NCBI RefSeq assembly: GCF_002836415.1
Contig: NZ_PJBP01000086.1
Span: 1-64,000 of the forward strand
DNA length: 64,000 nucleotides
Reading direction: 5' to 3'
Source of the DNA: Psychromonas sp. MB-3u-54
Lineage (GTDB): Bacteria > Pseudomonadota > Gammaproteobacteria > Enterobacterales > Psychromonadaceae
Below, one piece after another: positions 35,917-44,171 of the stretch. A model generated the notes under the pieces. The model saw nothing but the letters and a program-made list of their open reading frames with translations. It did not search any database and was not told the origin of the DNA. Positions within the stretch are counted from its first letter, which is position 1, and every line of letters starts with the position of its first letter. A program made the translations under genes and the position numbers.

Positions 35917-36779
35917 TCTGCAGCCGTATCGGTTTATTTATAAATATTTGGGTTTTCTTTACGCAATATAGTTAAATATTGTGCTGTGGAATAAAGTTAA
36001 ACTACTTCCATTCAGTCAATTTTAATACAGGTTGTTTGCTTTTATATGATAAAATGTTTTTATTCTCTTTACATGTTAAGTTGTCAGATCATGTTTTTTT
36101 TTGTAAAAAAGTGCATACTAACAAGCATGAAAATTAAATGCCGGACCAACACTTCATGAAATTTAAGCTTCTCCCTGCTGTTGCATAGCCTTCTGTCAAT
36201 CAACAAACACTAAAAAAGAACACTGGATAAAGCCATGAGAATAAGGGTGTAATTCGTTTGAGTGTTTGCAATGTAAAAGGTCAATTTTCTAAAGGGGTTT
36301 ATGGAATTAGATGGGATTAATGAAACAGTCTAAAAACGGCAGAGCCTTTGGTGATAGTTTTGCCGTCGAGCGCTTTCCTGACAATAAAAAACAGTGAATG
36401 CCTCTACTGTGTGCCATTTATGCTTATCGCCTTTATTTGCCTGTTAAAAATAGGCTAACCCTAATATGAGATACTTAAAACACGAATGAAATTCAGTGAC
36501 ATAAGAACTGAGCATAAATTTAATGACCATATTACGCCGTTAGTGACTGACCTTAGTCGCTGTGAAATTGATTCTTTCCGCTCAAGGAAAGATTTAGGCG
36601 TGAAGCTAAAAAGCTGCCTATGCTTGAAAGATTTAGCGGTCAATTTAAAAACTTTGTTATTAGGTGGAAGGGGCGCTGTCACCTGACAGCCATTCCCCAT
36701 CATCCGCATTCTCCCATCCATGGTACAAAAATCTGCAGCTTGTTATGGGAAATTTAATGAGAATGCACTTCGGAATACA
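35917..36779. other. Accessory intergenic DNA
   Basis: No supported gene. Short frames on both strands around 36461-36721 overlap each other and resemble nothing I recognise. A GGCAGAGCC...GGTGATAGTTTTGCCG stretch near 36340 has a weak inverted pair. AT-rich; runs into the 22-bp repeat array. Confidence 0.4.
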
Positions 36780-36932
36780 TTGTATTTAACGACATAAATA
36801 TTGTATTTAACGACATAAAACATTGGATTTAAAGATATAAGACATTGTATTTAAAGATATAAGACATTGTATTTAAAGATATAAAACATTGTATTTAAAG
36901 ATATAAAACATTGGATTTAACATTATAACCAG
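36780..36932 (+). repeat. Seven tandem 22-bp repeats (iteron-like)
   Basis: Seven head-to-tail units of TTGTATTTAAAGATATAAAACA-type sequence without spacers; the first is 21 bp and the last diverges after TTGGATTTAACATTATAA. Units 4-6 are nearly identical. The 22-bp period, two helical turns, places each unit on the same DNA face. Confidence 0.9.
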
Positions 36933-37172
36933 AGGGTACCTATGAATATAACCTTAGCGCTACCGTGCGTAGTTTATTGACGACTTTTATCAATATACGC
37001 TAAAAATGATCATATAAGTCTACATTTATTTATAAACTAGCAGGTTAAGCAACAGCAAGATAATGATCTTTTTGGACTGATAAAGCAGCGCCACCGTGCG
37101 AATTAGGCTTGCAGAATTTATAGAAGCCTAAGATTCATGAACAATCAGATAATAACTAATAGAGAAAAAATT

Positions 37173-37433
37173 ATGCCATTAAAAATAACAAAATATAACT
37201 CAAAAGAAGCCTTAGTAGATGCGTTCGCTGAACATATATACGAACATGGATATCAGCAGGAAGAGTTTAAATTTTTAGATGCAGACGGCGGAAGATCAGG
37301 TATGTCATTAGCGAAAGGGGCCGCTAAATATCGACTCCAACTTGTTGAACAGTACGAGACGGCTGTAATAGGTGTGCCTGAAACCGCAAAATGGTGTATT
37401 AATGGTTCTCCTTATTTCGGCTATGCGGAATAA
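37173..37433 (+). CDS. Small hypothetical protein
   Basis: 86 residues beginning MPLKITKYNSKEALVDAFAEHIYEHG; an upstream in-frame ATG at 37137 would give 98. Soluble, mixed alpha/beta, with no signal peptide or membrane helix and a C-terminus ending PYFGYAE. I do not recognise the family. GAGA lies before the chosen ATG. It is the only gene downstream of the 22-bp repeat array (240 bp away), so the array could regulate it. Confidence 0.55.
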   Translation: MPLKITKYNSKEALVDAFAEHIYEHGYQQEEFKFLDADGGRSGMSLAKGAAKYRLQLVEQYETAVIGVPETAKWCINGSPYFGYAE

Positions 37434-37647
37434 AAATAAAAGCCTCGCTTTTATTAAGTCATTCGAGCAATATTTAATCCGCCCAATCAAACTCCCTTAC
37501 CAGATCGGTTTTTCGTAAGCTTGTGCCTGATAGCGATCAAAAATGCTTATAAACGAGTGCTTATAAATAAACGATGCGCTATCAATAAAAGCGTGGAAAC
37601 ACGAAGAATAGGCTGATATAAGTAGATTCGTATTATTCTGCAGATAT
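37434..37647. other. Intergenic DNA
   Basis: No gene. Contains a short direct repeat (ATGCTTATAAACGAGTGC then TTATAAATAAACGATGCGC) near 37540-37575. Confidence 0.4.
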
Positions 37648-37671
37648 AAAAAAGGCGAGCTAAGCTCGCCA
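37648..37671 (-). terminator. Terminator of the GntR-family gene
   Basis: Stem GGCGAGC/GCTCGCC with a 3-nt loop; on the minus strand it is followed by T6, 70 bp past the regulator gene. Confidence 0.8.
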
Positions 37672-37741
37672 ATATTTGTCTGAGAAAAAACTATCTGAAA
37701 GTTGTTTTAAACCGAAAAATTACTTGGAAAACAGTATTTTC

Positions 37742-38425
37742 TCAATGATATGAAAATCGGGATGCTTCGCGTGCTTGTTCTTCTTTGCCTGCCATAATGG
37801 CCACATAAATTGCGCGACGCTCTTTAATACATACTCCAGCATTTTCTGATGAATAGAGAATAAAACTCATAAAGATGGTTGCTAAAACATTACCAAAAGG
37901 TAAATAGAAGTCATTGCCCGTTGATAAGAAAATCAAACGATGGAAATGCATGTCTACTTCTGCCCAACGGTCATGATCAAAATCTTTAGCAATTTCTTCC
38001 ATCTTCTGAAAAGTATCTGAAAGTTCGATACGTTGTTCTGCCGAAGCATTTTTTGCAGCTAATGCGCAGGCTTCGGGTTCAATCGCTTTTCGTAAACCAA
38101 GAAATTGTTGGTAAAAAACTTTTGAATTTTCAAGGCCATCCATCCACTCAAGCAATTGCGGATCGATAAAATTCCAATTGGTTTTATCCGTTACCGTTGT
38201 GCCAATTTTCGGTTTAGATCGTAATAGACCCTTTGAACTGAGTAATTTTACCGCTTCACGTAAAGCTGTTCGACTGACACCGAATTGGTCACATAAAGTC
38301 ATTTCATTCGGAATTTTCGATCCTTGAGGTAAAGCACCAGACAAAATGCCTTGCGCAATTGTACGAGCAACTTGTAGATGCAAATTACGTGCTGAGGCTG
38401 ATATTGTGCTAAAACTTGAATACAT
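37742..38425 (-). CDS. GntR-family (FadR subfamily) regulator, possibly C-terminally altered
   Basis: 227 residues from the ATG at 38425. N-terminal winged helix: ARTIAQGILSGALPQGSKIP then CDQFGVSRTALREAVKLLSSKG; C-terminal FCD effector domain with the metal-binding Asp/His set around DMHFHRLIF. It resembles DgoR/LldR-type sugar-acid regulators. The frame ends SRFSYH; a one-base shift at the end would instead read IIEKILFSK before a stop, a more family-like ending, so a recent frameshift is possible. No catabolic operon is adjacent, so the target is unknown. Confidence 0.85.
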   Translation of the reverse strand: MYSSFSTISASARNLHLQVARTIAQGILSGALPQGSKIPNEMTLCDQFGVSRTALREAVKLLSSKGLLRSKPKIGTTVTDKTNWNFIDPQLLEWMDGLENSKVFYQQFLGLRKAIEPEACALAAKNASAEQRIELSDTFQKMEEIAKDFDHDRWAEVDMHFHRLIFLSTGNDFYLPFGNVLATIFMSFILYSSENAGVCIKERRAIYVAIMAGKEEQAREASRFSYH

Positions 38426-38789
38426 TGGAACCCTTCTGCATGGGAAATATAAGACAGGAGTCGATCGGACTATTAGAATAATAATACTTATTACTGCCGT
38501 ATACATTAATGAAGCATACATAACATATTAACAAATAACTAGCAAATAGTTAACAACTAAATAACAAATTTTTATAATTTATTATGAGTCAAAATCGATT
38601 TGTTATCGATTTTGTTATCGATGTTATGTATGACAATAATACATTTTTTTGCTAATTGAAGATAATTAAATTTTATGTTTTTTATAAATCGTCTTTTTTT
38701 CGTGACGGTCGTTTTTTTGTATTACATAAATAGAATAGACAGTGAATAAAATAAAAGCGAATGCGATTGGACGTTTAATATAAGAATGG
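38426..38789. other. Regulator upstream region
   Basis: Very AT-rich. Contains AAATCGATTTGTTATCGATTTTGTTATCGAT (spread over 38590-38622), three overlapping ATCGAT-centred repeats that could be an operator or simple slippage. No gene. Confidence 0.4.
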
Positions 38790-39164
38790 GCAACTTCCTT
38801 CGTACATTATCATTGGCAGAAGGAGATTTAAGCCGCGCAAATGTCATCATCCTTAAATTAGAAATGGCCAGCAATTACCCTATAAGCTCAATTTAGTTAC
38901 CGGACAGACGTATAAACTTGTCCTGACGAATACGGATGAAATTAAATATGAATTAGAAGTATTTTAATTTGTTGAAAAAATATTCACCCGTAAAATTGAA
39001 CTGGTTACTGAAAAAGGATGTTTTAAGGTCATGTCAGTGAGATTGAAGTCGCTCCTCATGTTTCTCTAGAGTTGTATTTTTTATCCGTACAAACCGCTGC
39101 TAATATCGAAATGGTCGGTGGGCATAAAGAAGCTTGCATGGCGGGGCAGATTAATACCAATTAA
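38790..39164 (+). pseudogene. Decayed paralogue of the cupredoxin gene
   Basis: Aligns by eye along its length with the gene at 30012-30464: GCAGAAGGAGATTTAAGCCG, GAAAAAATATTCACCCGTAAA, TTGAACTGGTTACTGAAAAAGG and GGGCATAAAGAAGC recur. It has an in-frame stop after the segment matching EFESF, several short deletions and loss of nine bases covering the copper-ligand cysteine region. The signal-peptide half is missing or unrecognisable. Confidence 0.85.
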
Positions 39165-39323
39165 ACAAAGGTGAGTAAGCCATTGCGTTGGGTTATTTGT
39201 TAAGTTAAAAAGGGGGCCAGTTTTAGCTCACAATTTAAAAATTTTAGTTTTCCCTTCCTAGTACCATTCTTATCTCCATACTTTTTTTGTACTACGCTTA
39301 TAAGCGTAAATACTGATGCAATT

Positions 39324-39386
39324 CATTAAACTAATACCGTTGCTCATTAAACTAATACCGTTGTTAATTAAACTAATACCATCGCA
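39324..39386 (+). repeat. Three 21-bp tandem repeats
   Basis: CATTAAACTAATACCGTTGCT, CATTAAACTAATACCGTTGTT and AATTAAACTAATACCATCGCA, head to tail, 125 bp upstream of the three-gene cassette. Confidence 0.85.
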
Positions 39387-39510
39387 CCTGACAAAATAAT
39401 GAACGCTGATTTCACATTGTTGAGTGGTATCTACAAGCTTTCAGCCCTTTTAAAAGCGATTATTACAGCGATAGTCTGGGACAAAACAAGATAGCTAATA
39501 GGAAATGTTA

Positions 39511-40107
39511 ATGGACACCTACTACCCTTTGCTGATTACATCCGCCATGCTTTTACTGCCATTAATTCCAGCCGCTATTATTTATCTTCTGCTGACGCCC
39601 GGTAATAAAAAAAATGTAAATGAAGCAAAAGGAGAATACGAGGGGCAGTTTCTCAGTTTGGGAAAAATTCGGGTTGAGTTTAATGTCTTTGGATCGACAG
39701 CGACCTATGCGTTAGTGCTTTTTGCCGCATATTACATGCACAGCGATATGGAGTCACAAAAAATACAGAGACGGTCAATGCAGGACCAGCAGGCTTGGTT
39801 GGTTGAGGTTCCTGTGAGGCTAAAAGATTCAGATGGCAAGCCTCTTCAAGCTAATAATGAAGAGATGCAGCAGGTTATGGTGACCCTGGAACCGGGTAAT
39901 ATCGAAGCGTCAGCCAGTACACTGCAATTTTGGGTGGTGCCCGATAAAGGGCGATTCCCGACTGCAAATTTCTCCATGCCGGGGGCTCGAAATAGGGTAA
40001 CCCTTGATCTTAACAATAAAAAAATTATTACCCACAAGTATGGATCCAGAAAAATGGAAGGCATTGTGCCTGTTTGGCTTGATTTCGGAGAAGCATATGG
40101 GCATTAA
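39511..40107 (+). CDS. Hypothetical membrane protein, first gene of a three-gene cassette
   Basis: 198 residues starting MDTYYPLLITSAM; AGGA at 39500-39503 is well spaced for the ATG at 39511 and too close for the one at 39505. Two transmembrane helices at about residues 7-28 and 62-78 bracket a cytoplasmic loop, leaving a ~120-residue C-terminal domain outside with VRLKDSDGKPLQANN and WVVPDKGRFPTA. No family recognised. It overlaps the next gene by 11 bp. Confidence 0.75.
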   Translation: MDTYYPLLITSAMLLLPLIPAAIIYLLLTPGNKKNVNEAKGEYEGQFLSLGKIRVEFNVFGSTATYALVLFAAYYMHSDMESQKIQRRSMQDQQAWLVEVPVRLKDSDGKPLQANNEEMQQVMVTLEPGNIEASASTLQFWVVPDKGRFPTANFSMPGARNRVTLDLNNKKIITHKYGSRKMEGIVPVWLDFGEAYGH

Positions 40108-40429
40108 CACTATAAAATGCTTAACACGTAAAGTCACCTTGCCCCTTTCTTTTTTATTATTGCTTACTTCGATGGCGGCTCATGCAACGGATGTCAGAGG
40201 ACGAATTGATTTTAGTGCTCGAAACGGAATTTTTCCAATGAACGGTGCGTTTGTTGAACTCTGCATCATTGGTGGAGGTTGCTTGTCCTATCGAACGGGA
40301 TATGACGGAATGTATTATTTTCGCACAGCCCCAGGCAACCATGACATTCTGGTAAATGGTCGATTGCTGTTCAGACAATTTATTCCTAATCAACCCTATT
40401 TTGATATACCGCCGCTGATAGGTAATTAG
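40097..40429 (+). CDS. Hypothetical exported protein with a carboxypeptidase-regulatory-like domain
   Basis: 110 residues from the ATG at 40097: a signal peptide with MAAHA cleavage region near residue 30, then about 75 residues patterned like a carboxypeptidase regulatory (transthyretin-like) domain: VRGRIDF, MNGAFVELC, GYDGMYYFRTAPGNHDILVNG. Such domains often occur in surface or periplasmic proteins. It overlaps the upstream gene and precedes the next by 4 bp, so it is probably translationally coupled in both directions. Confidence 0.75.
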   Translation: MGINTIKCLTRKVTLPLSFLLLLTSMAAHATDVRGRIDFSARNGIFPMNGAFVELCIIGGGCLSYRTGYDGMYYFRTAPGNHDILVNGRLLFRQFIPNQPYFDIPPLIGN

Positions 40430-40433
40430 CCCA

Positions 40434-40841
40434 ATGTTTTGCCTTAATAAATTTAAAATTACAGTGCTACTGTTATTCGGCTTTATCTCTCCGCTCTATG
40501 CTAATGCTTGTGATCTTGAGTTTGACGGATCTGAGTTTCTGGAGGCATCCTATAGAAAGGGGCTCAGTCCTAGTTCTACCTGTTATGAAACAAATATCAG
40601 CGAAAATCTTTTTTTTGCTTTCCCGGATAAGCCATGTGGATTAACTTTTGCCAGGTCTGGCTGGCTTAATGACAGATGGGATTTAAAAGGTATTCAGGGC
40701 CGCGGAACGTTTAGTGTGAAAATGTCCGATACGAATTTTACGGTTATGATAGATGCAGCGGGAGGATTCAGATTGAATAGCGTTACGCTGCATTCCGATG
40801 CAGATAATTGTGAGAATGCCACACTGGAGACGGTGTTATAG
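40434..40841 (+). CDS. Hypothetical secreted protein
   Basis: 135 residues with an N-terminal hydrophobic signal (cleavage near YANA, residue 25) and four cysteines in the mature part (ACDLEF, STCYET, KPCGLTF, DNCENAT), suggesting two disulfides in an exported beta-rich domain. Family not recognised. Third gene of the cassette starting at 39511; the region after it is repeat DNA. Confidence 0.7.
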   Translation: MFCLNKFKITVLLLFGFISPLYANACDLEFDGSEFLEASYRKGLSPSSTCYETNISENLFFAFPDKPCGLTFARSGWLNDRWDLKGIQGRGTFSVKMSDTNFTVMIDAAGGFRLNSVTLHSDADNCENATLETVL

Positions 40842-40954
40842 TTGGCCGATGGCCGATGGCTATCAGCTATCAGTTATCAGCCGACAGCCGTTATCTGTTT
40901 ATTTTCTGTTTTTTCTTATTCTTAAAGTAAGCAACTGCTTTCACCGTAACAACC
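40842..40954. other. Short repetitive tail after the cassette
   Basis: GGCCGATGGCCGATGGC is followed by TATCAGCTATCAGTTATCAGCCGACAGCC, small slippage-type repeats. No gene. Confidence 0.5.
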
Positions 40955-41715
40955 CTAAAGTTAATACCGCATTGGTTATTTGTAAGCTTTCGCTTGGAGG
41001 CTGATGGTTTAACTTTCATTGTTGGTATTCCGCTCTGACGGCGAGTTATTTTGATCGATGCCACGATCCACGTGGTCAGGAAATTTCCTAGCCGCTACGG
41101 ATTGTTTGTAAGCCTTAGCTTGTGAGCTTTTGGTGTCACATTCATTGTTGGTATTCCGCTCTGACGGCGAGTTATTTTGATCGATGCCAAGCTCTGCATG
41201 ATAATGTTGATGCCGTATTGGTTATTCGTAAGCCTTAGCTTGTGAGCTTTTGGTGTCACCTTCATTGTTGGTATTCCACCCTTGACGGCGTGTAGACGAT
41301 GAGAAACCGAAACGCAGTTTCGCAGTTCGATGGAGTCATGCTCTTTCAACAGCAAAAGAAAACAGGTCACGCGGAGCTTAGTCCGCTCGTGACACTATGC
41401 TGTCGCATAACTCGCCCAAAAGAATGCCGTATACAGGTCACGCAGAGCTTAGCCCGCTCATAAACCTGAGCTGCCGCTCAATTCGCCGAGACGTTTTTTT
41501 ATCTTACTAAATAAATTCCTTTTTAACGCACCAGTCCGGACAGCACATCCATGTGCAGAGCCGAACTTAGCAGAAACAAAGGGCACGCAGAGCTTAGCCC
41601 GCTCATAAGCCTGAGCAGCCGCTCAATTCACTCCATGTTCCACTTGCTAAAGGAATTGATTGAGCAAGAAAAACGGTCGGAAATTTTCGTAGCCGCACTG
41701 GTTTAGTTTATTTAT
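40955..41715 (+). repeat. Large palindrome-rich repeat, copy C (composite)
   Basis: The longest copy, with internal duplication: the left module (GTAAGCCTTAGCTTGTGAGCTTTTGGTGTCAC, spread over 41107-41266, followed by GTTGGTATTCC) occurs up to three times, then the core (GAAACCGAAACGCAGTTTCG, GTCATGCTCTTTCAACAGC), several GAGCTTAGCCCGCTCAT modules, CGGACAGCACATCCATGTGC and the right end GGTCGGAAATTTTCGTAGCCGCA. No transposase. Confidence 0.8.
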
Positions 41716-42049
41716 AACAAGGCTCGGATATCACCGATTTTTTTTAACTTATTGAAAATAATCAGTTAATTTTTATGGTCTGCATTTGTAGAGGTCTCTA
41801 TAAATGCAACTGCGTCATTTTTCCAACATAAGATATTAATTTACAATTACACACTGCGTCTATCTAACTGTTTTATAGGTCTGTTGTAATATAATTATTA
41901 CCATAAAATAAAATTTTAAATGTGTATTAGTAAGAATGCAGACTAATACACTGTTAGCTGCTTCAATTTGACCTGTACCTAATGTTGCACAGGTTACCCT
42001 TTTGAATTAGACTTGTCCTATTTATTGTACAACTAAAAAAGGGGGGGCT
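41716..42049. other. Intergenic region before yefM
   Basis: No gene. Contains the promoter/operator area of the toxin-antitoxin pair and CTGTTAGCTGC at 41950, which resembles an integron cassette boundary (GTTRRRY) only loosely. Confidence 0.35.
42025..42032. promoter_or_regulatory. Candidate YefM operator core
   Basis: TTGTACAA contains the TGTACA hexamer known as the core of the E. coli yefM-yoeB operator; 18 bases before the yefM ATG. A TTGTCC at 42013 may be a degenerate second site. Confidence 0.55.
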
Positions 42050-42304
42050 ATGAGAATTGTATCTTTTACTGAAGCAAGAAATGGGCTTAAATCTGTACTT
42101 GATAATGTCGTAAACGACGCAGATTATACAGTAATTACACGTAGAGATTCTGAAGATGCTGTTGTTATGTCTATGGATCATTACAACAGCTTGATGGAAA
42201 CTGTTCATTTATTAAAGTCTCCTGCTAACGCAGCTCATTTAGCTCGCTCTATTGAGCAATTCAAATCGGCTCAAGTGATTGAGCGAGAAATATTAAATGA
42301 CTAG
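42050..42304 (+). CDS. yefM: Antitoxin YefM
   Basis: 84-residue Phd/YefM antitoxin. The N-terminal DNA-binding and dimerisation domain MRIVSFTEARNGLKSVLDNV and VVMSMDHYNSLMETVHLL are family hallmarks; the C-terminal tail from about residue 60 would wrap YoeB. A very strong AAAAAAGGGGGGG Shine-Dalgarno precedes the ATG, consistent with the need for excess antitoxin. It overlaps yoeB by 8 bp. Autorepression through TGTACA sites is expected. Confidence 0.95.
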   Translation: MRIVSFTEARNGLKSVLDNVVNDADYTVITRRDSEDAVVMSMDHYNSLMETVHLLKSPANAAHLARSIEQFKSAQVIEREILND

Positions 42305-42557
42305 GTTGTTAGCATGGACTGATGATGCATGGTCTGACTATGTATATTGGCAAGGACAAGATAAAAGAACGCTTAAAAGAATCAATAAATTAATTACTGA
42401 CACTAAGCGTTCTCCATTTGAGGGGATAGGAAAACCTGAACCTCTTAAAGAAAATTTATCAGGTTTTTGGTCTAGACGTGTAGATGAATCAAATCGTCTA
42501 GTATATACAGTTAATGACAGCCACATTACGGTTATATCCTGTCGCTACCATTATTAA
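42297..42557 (+). CDS. yoeB: Toxin YoeB (ribosome-dependent mRNA interferase)
   Basis: 86 residues of the RelE superfamily. Catalytic residues known in E. coli YoeB (E46, R65, H83, Y84) correspond to E48 (KPEPL), R67 (NRLVY), H85 and Y86 at the C-terminus RYHY, with constant offset two. The protein looks intact and active. Cleaves mRNA at the ribosomal A site when free of YefM. Confidence 0.96.
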   Translation: MTRLLAWTDDAWSDYVYWQGQDKRTLKRINKLITDTKRSPFEGIGKPEPLKENLSGFWSRRVDESNRLVYTVNDSHITVISCRYHY

Positions 42558-42601
42558 TTATATCCAGCAGCTAAACAGCTGTTCAACAAGAACAAAGTAC
42601 A

Positions 42602-42637
42602 GTTGGCTTTTGCGCCTTCGTCGCTATTTTAGCCAAC
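42602..42637 (+). repeat. Hairpin resembling an integron attC half-site
   Basis: GTTGGCT and AGCCAAC are perfect complements flanking TTTGCGCC...GGCGC-like loop sequence, 45 bases after yoeB, and preceded by TAAACAGCTGTTCAACAAG. attC sites often start TAAC-N-TTCAA after a cassette gene. The right half with a clear GTTRRRY core is not visible. Confidence 0.35.
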
Positions 42638-42878
42638 AAAAAAAATATTGGACATATATGGACGCTCCACACCTGTCAAATAATTGAGTTAAATAAATCA
42701 TTAAAGTACTCTGGTTCGTAACCCTAAAATAACAAAATGCGACCCATTTTTCTAACCTTTATTACTCAAGCCCTTCACTAACTCTGTTCTCCAATAAAGC
42801 AGTCTTATTATGAGCATTAAATAATTAACATGGGTGTCTTGTTAAATAATGCAAAATGAAAGATCTGACCCATGCCCC
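42638..42878. other. Intergenic DNA
   Basis: No gene. AT-rich, with no clear promoter elements beyond short TTAAAT tracts. Confidence 0.4.
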
Positions 42879-42905
42879 AAAAAGGTTTGGGTGTTCCCGC
42901 TTTTT
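42879..42905. repeat. Short hairpin repeat, left flank of the methyltransferase module
   Basis: AAAAAGGTTTGGGTGTTCCCGCTTTTT. The same motif occurs in inverted orientation at 46157-46186, bracketing the methyltransferase and ATPase genes. Confidence 0.65.
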
Positions 42906-42981
42906 GCTTTTTACTTATGAAGATGGTAATTATTAGATAAAACGGTAAAATCTATTTGCTAATAATTTATAGGTATTTTTA

Positions 42982-44145
42982 ATGACAACTAAAGCAATTG
43001 ATTTATTTGCTGGGGCAGGAGGATTTACAATAGCAGCCCACGATGCTGGGGTTAATGTGATTGCTGCAATTGAGTTTGATAAGGCTGCATCTAATACCTA
43101 TAAAGAGAACTTTATAGTAAAAGAAAAGCGTTCAATTAAGTTAATTAACGATGATATTAACTTTGTAGAGCCTTTGAAGTTAAGAAGATCATTAAAACTT
43201 AAAATAGGGGAACTTGATCTGATTCTTGGAGGTCCACCTTGCCAAGGTTTCTCTACACACAGAATAAATAACTCTGGTGTTGATGATCCTAGAAATATCC
43301 TTCTATTACGCTATTTTGAATTCGTTCATGAGTTTAGGCCAAAAGCATTTTTAGTAGAAAATGTCACCGGATTACTTTGGAAGCGACATGAAAATCACTT
43401 AAATAAATTTATTGAATTAGCAACTAAAGAAGATTATGAAATATGTTATTGCGATATCCTCAATGCAAAAGATTATGGTGTTTCTCAAAATAGGAAGCGA
43501 GTTTTTATTTACGGTGTAAGAAAAGATGTCCTAGATAACTCGGTTCAATTCCCTCCTATACCAACACACTTTTCTCCTAGCTCTGGAAAGCATCCTTATT
43601 GGCAGCCTGCATCTACTGTTTTTGAACCCATTCCTGAAGAATATATTGATCGTTATATTGACGAGTATTTTTTAAAAAAAACAAAATATACAAAAGAAGA
43701 GTCAAAAGACCTTTTATATAGTTTAAAGAGCGGGGAGCCTATTCCAAAAGACGATAAGTGTAATGTATATATGCAGCCAAGTTCTATTATGATAGAACGC
43801 TTTGCGGACACTCCTCTAAATGGAAGCAGAGAGGATGCAGGGGATAAACATAAATTAAAATGCCACTCTAATGGTTACAACGGCCATAATGATGTCTATG
43901 GTAGGATACTAATCCATCAGCCTAGTAATACTATTACGACAGGCTGTAATAATCCATCTAAAGGTCGTTTTACTCACCCTTGGAATAATCACGGCATTAC
44001 CTTGCGTCATGCGGCAAGGCTTCAGTCATTCCCTGATAATTTTACTTTTTTGGGTAATAAGACAGAGCAAGCTAAGCAAATTGGAAATGCAGTTCCTCCA
44101 CGATTAGGTAAGAAGTTAATCCAAGCGATACTTAATATAAAATAA
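42982..44145 (+). CDS. DNA (cytosine-5) methyltransferase
   Basis: 387-residue Dcm/HhaI-type enzyme with ordered motifs: I DLFAGAGGF (8-15), IV GGPPCQGFS with catalytic C87, VI LVENVTG, VIII QNRKRVFIYGV, and IX-X ending ARLQSFPDNF and QIGNAVPPRLGK. The target-recognition region lies between VIII and IX (about residues 190-300). No conventional restriction endonuclease adjoins it; the convergent neighbour is an OLD-like ATPase, 26 bp away tail to tail. Recognition site unknown. Confidence 0.95.
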   Translation: MTTKAIDLFAGAGGFTIAAHDAGVNVIAAIEFDKAASNTYKENFIVKEKRSIKLINDDINFVEPLKLRRSLKLKIGELDLILGGPPCQGFSTHRINNSGVDDPRNILLLRYFEFVHEFRPKAFLVENVTGLLWKRHENHLNKFIELATKEDYEICYCDILNAKDYGVSQNRKRVFIYGVRKDVLDNSVQFPPIPTHFSPSSGKHPYWQPASTVFEPIPEEYIDRYIDEYFLKKTKYTKEESKDLLYSLKSGEPIPKDDKCNVYMQPSSIMIERFADTPLNGSREDAGDKHKLKCHSNGYNGHNDVYGRILIHQPSNTITTGCNNPSKGRFTHPWNNHGITLRHAARLQSFPDNFTFLGNKTEQAKQIGNAVPPRLGKKLIQAILNIK

Positions 44146-44171
44146 ATAATTTGGTTAATAAATTTGGAAAG

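Noticed and set aside
36461-36721. Opposing reading frames of 86 (minus) and 66 (plus) codons
   Set aside because: They overlap each other, no ribosome site is convincing and neither product resembles a known family.
36780-36932. Possible CRISPR array
   Set aside because: The repeats are directly adjacent with no unique spacers, and no cas gene is in the window.
39324-39386. Three 21-bp repeats as a second iteron array
   Set aside because: Only three units, with the third diverged; recorded as a tandem repeat only.
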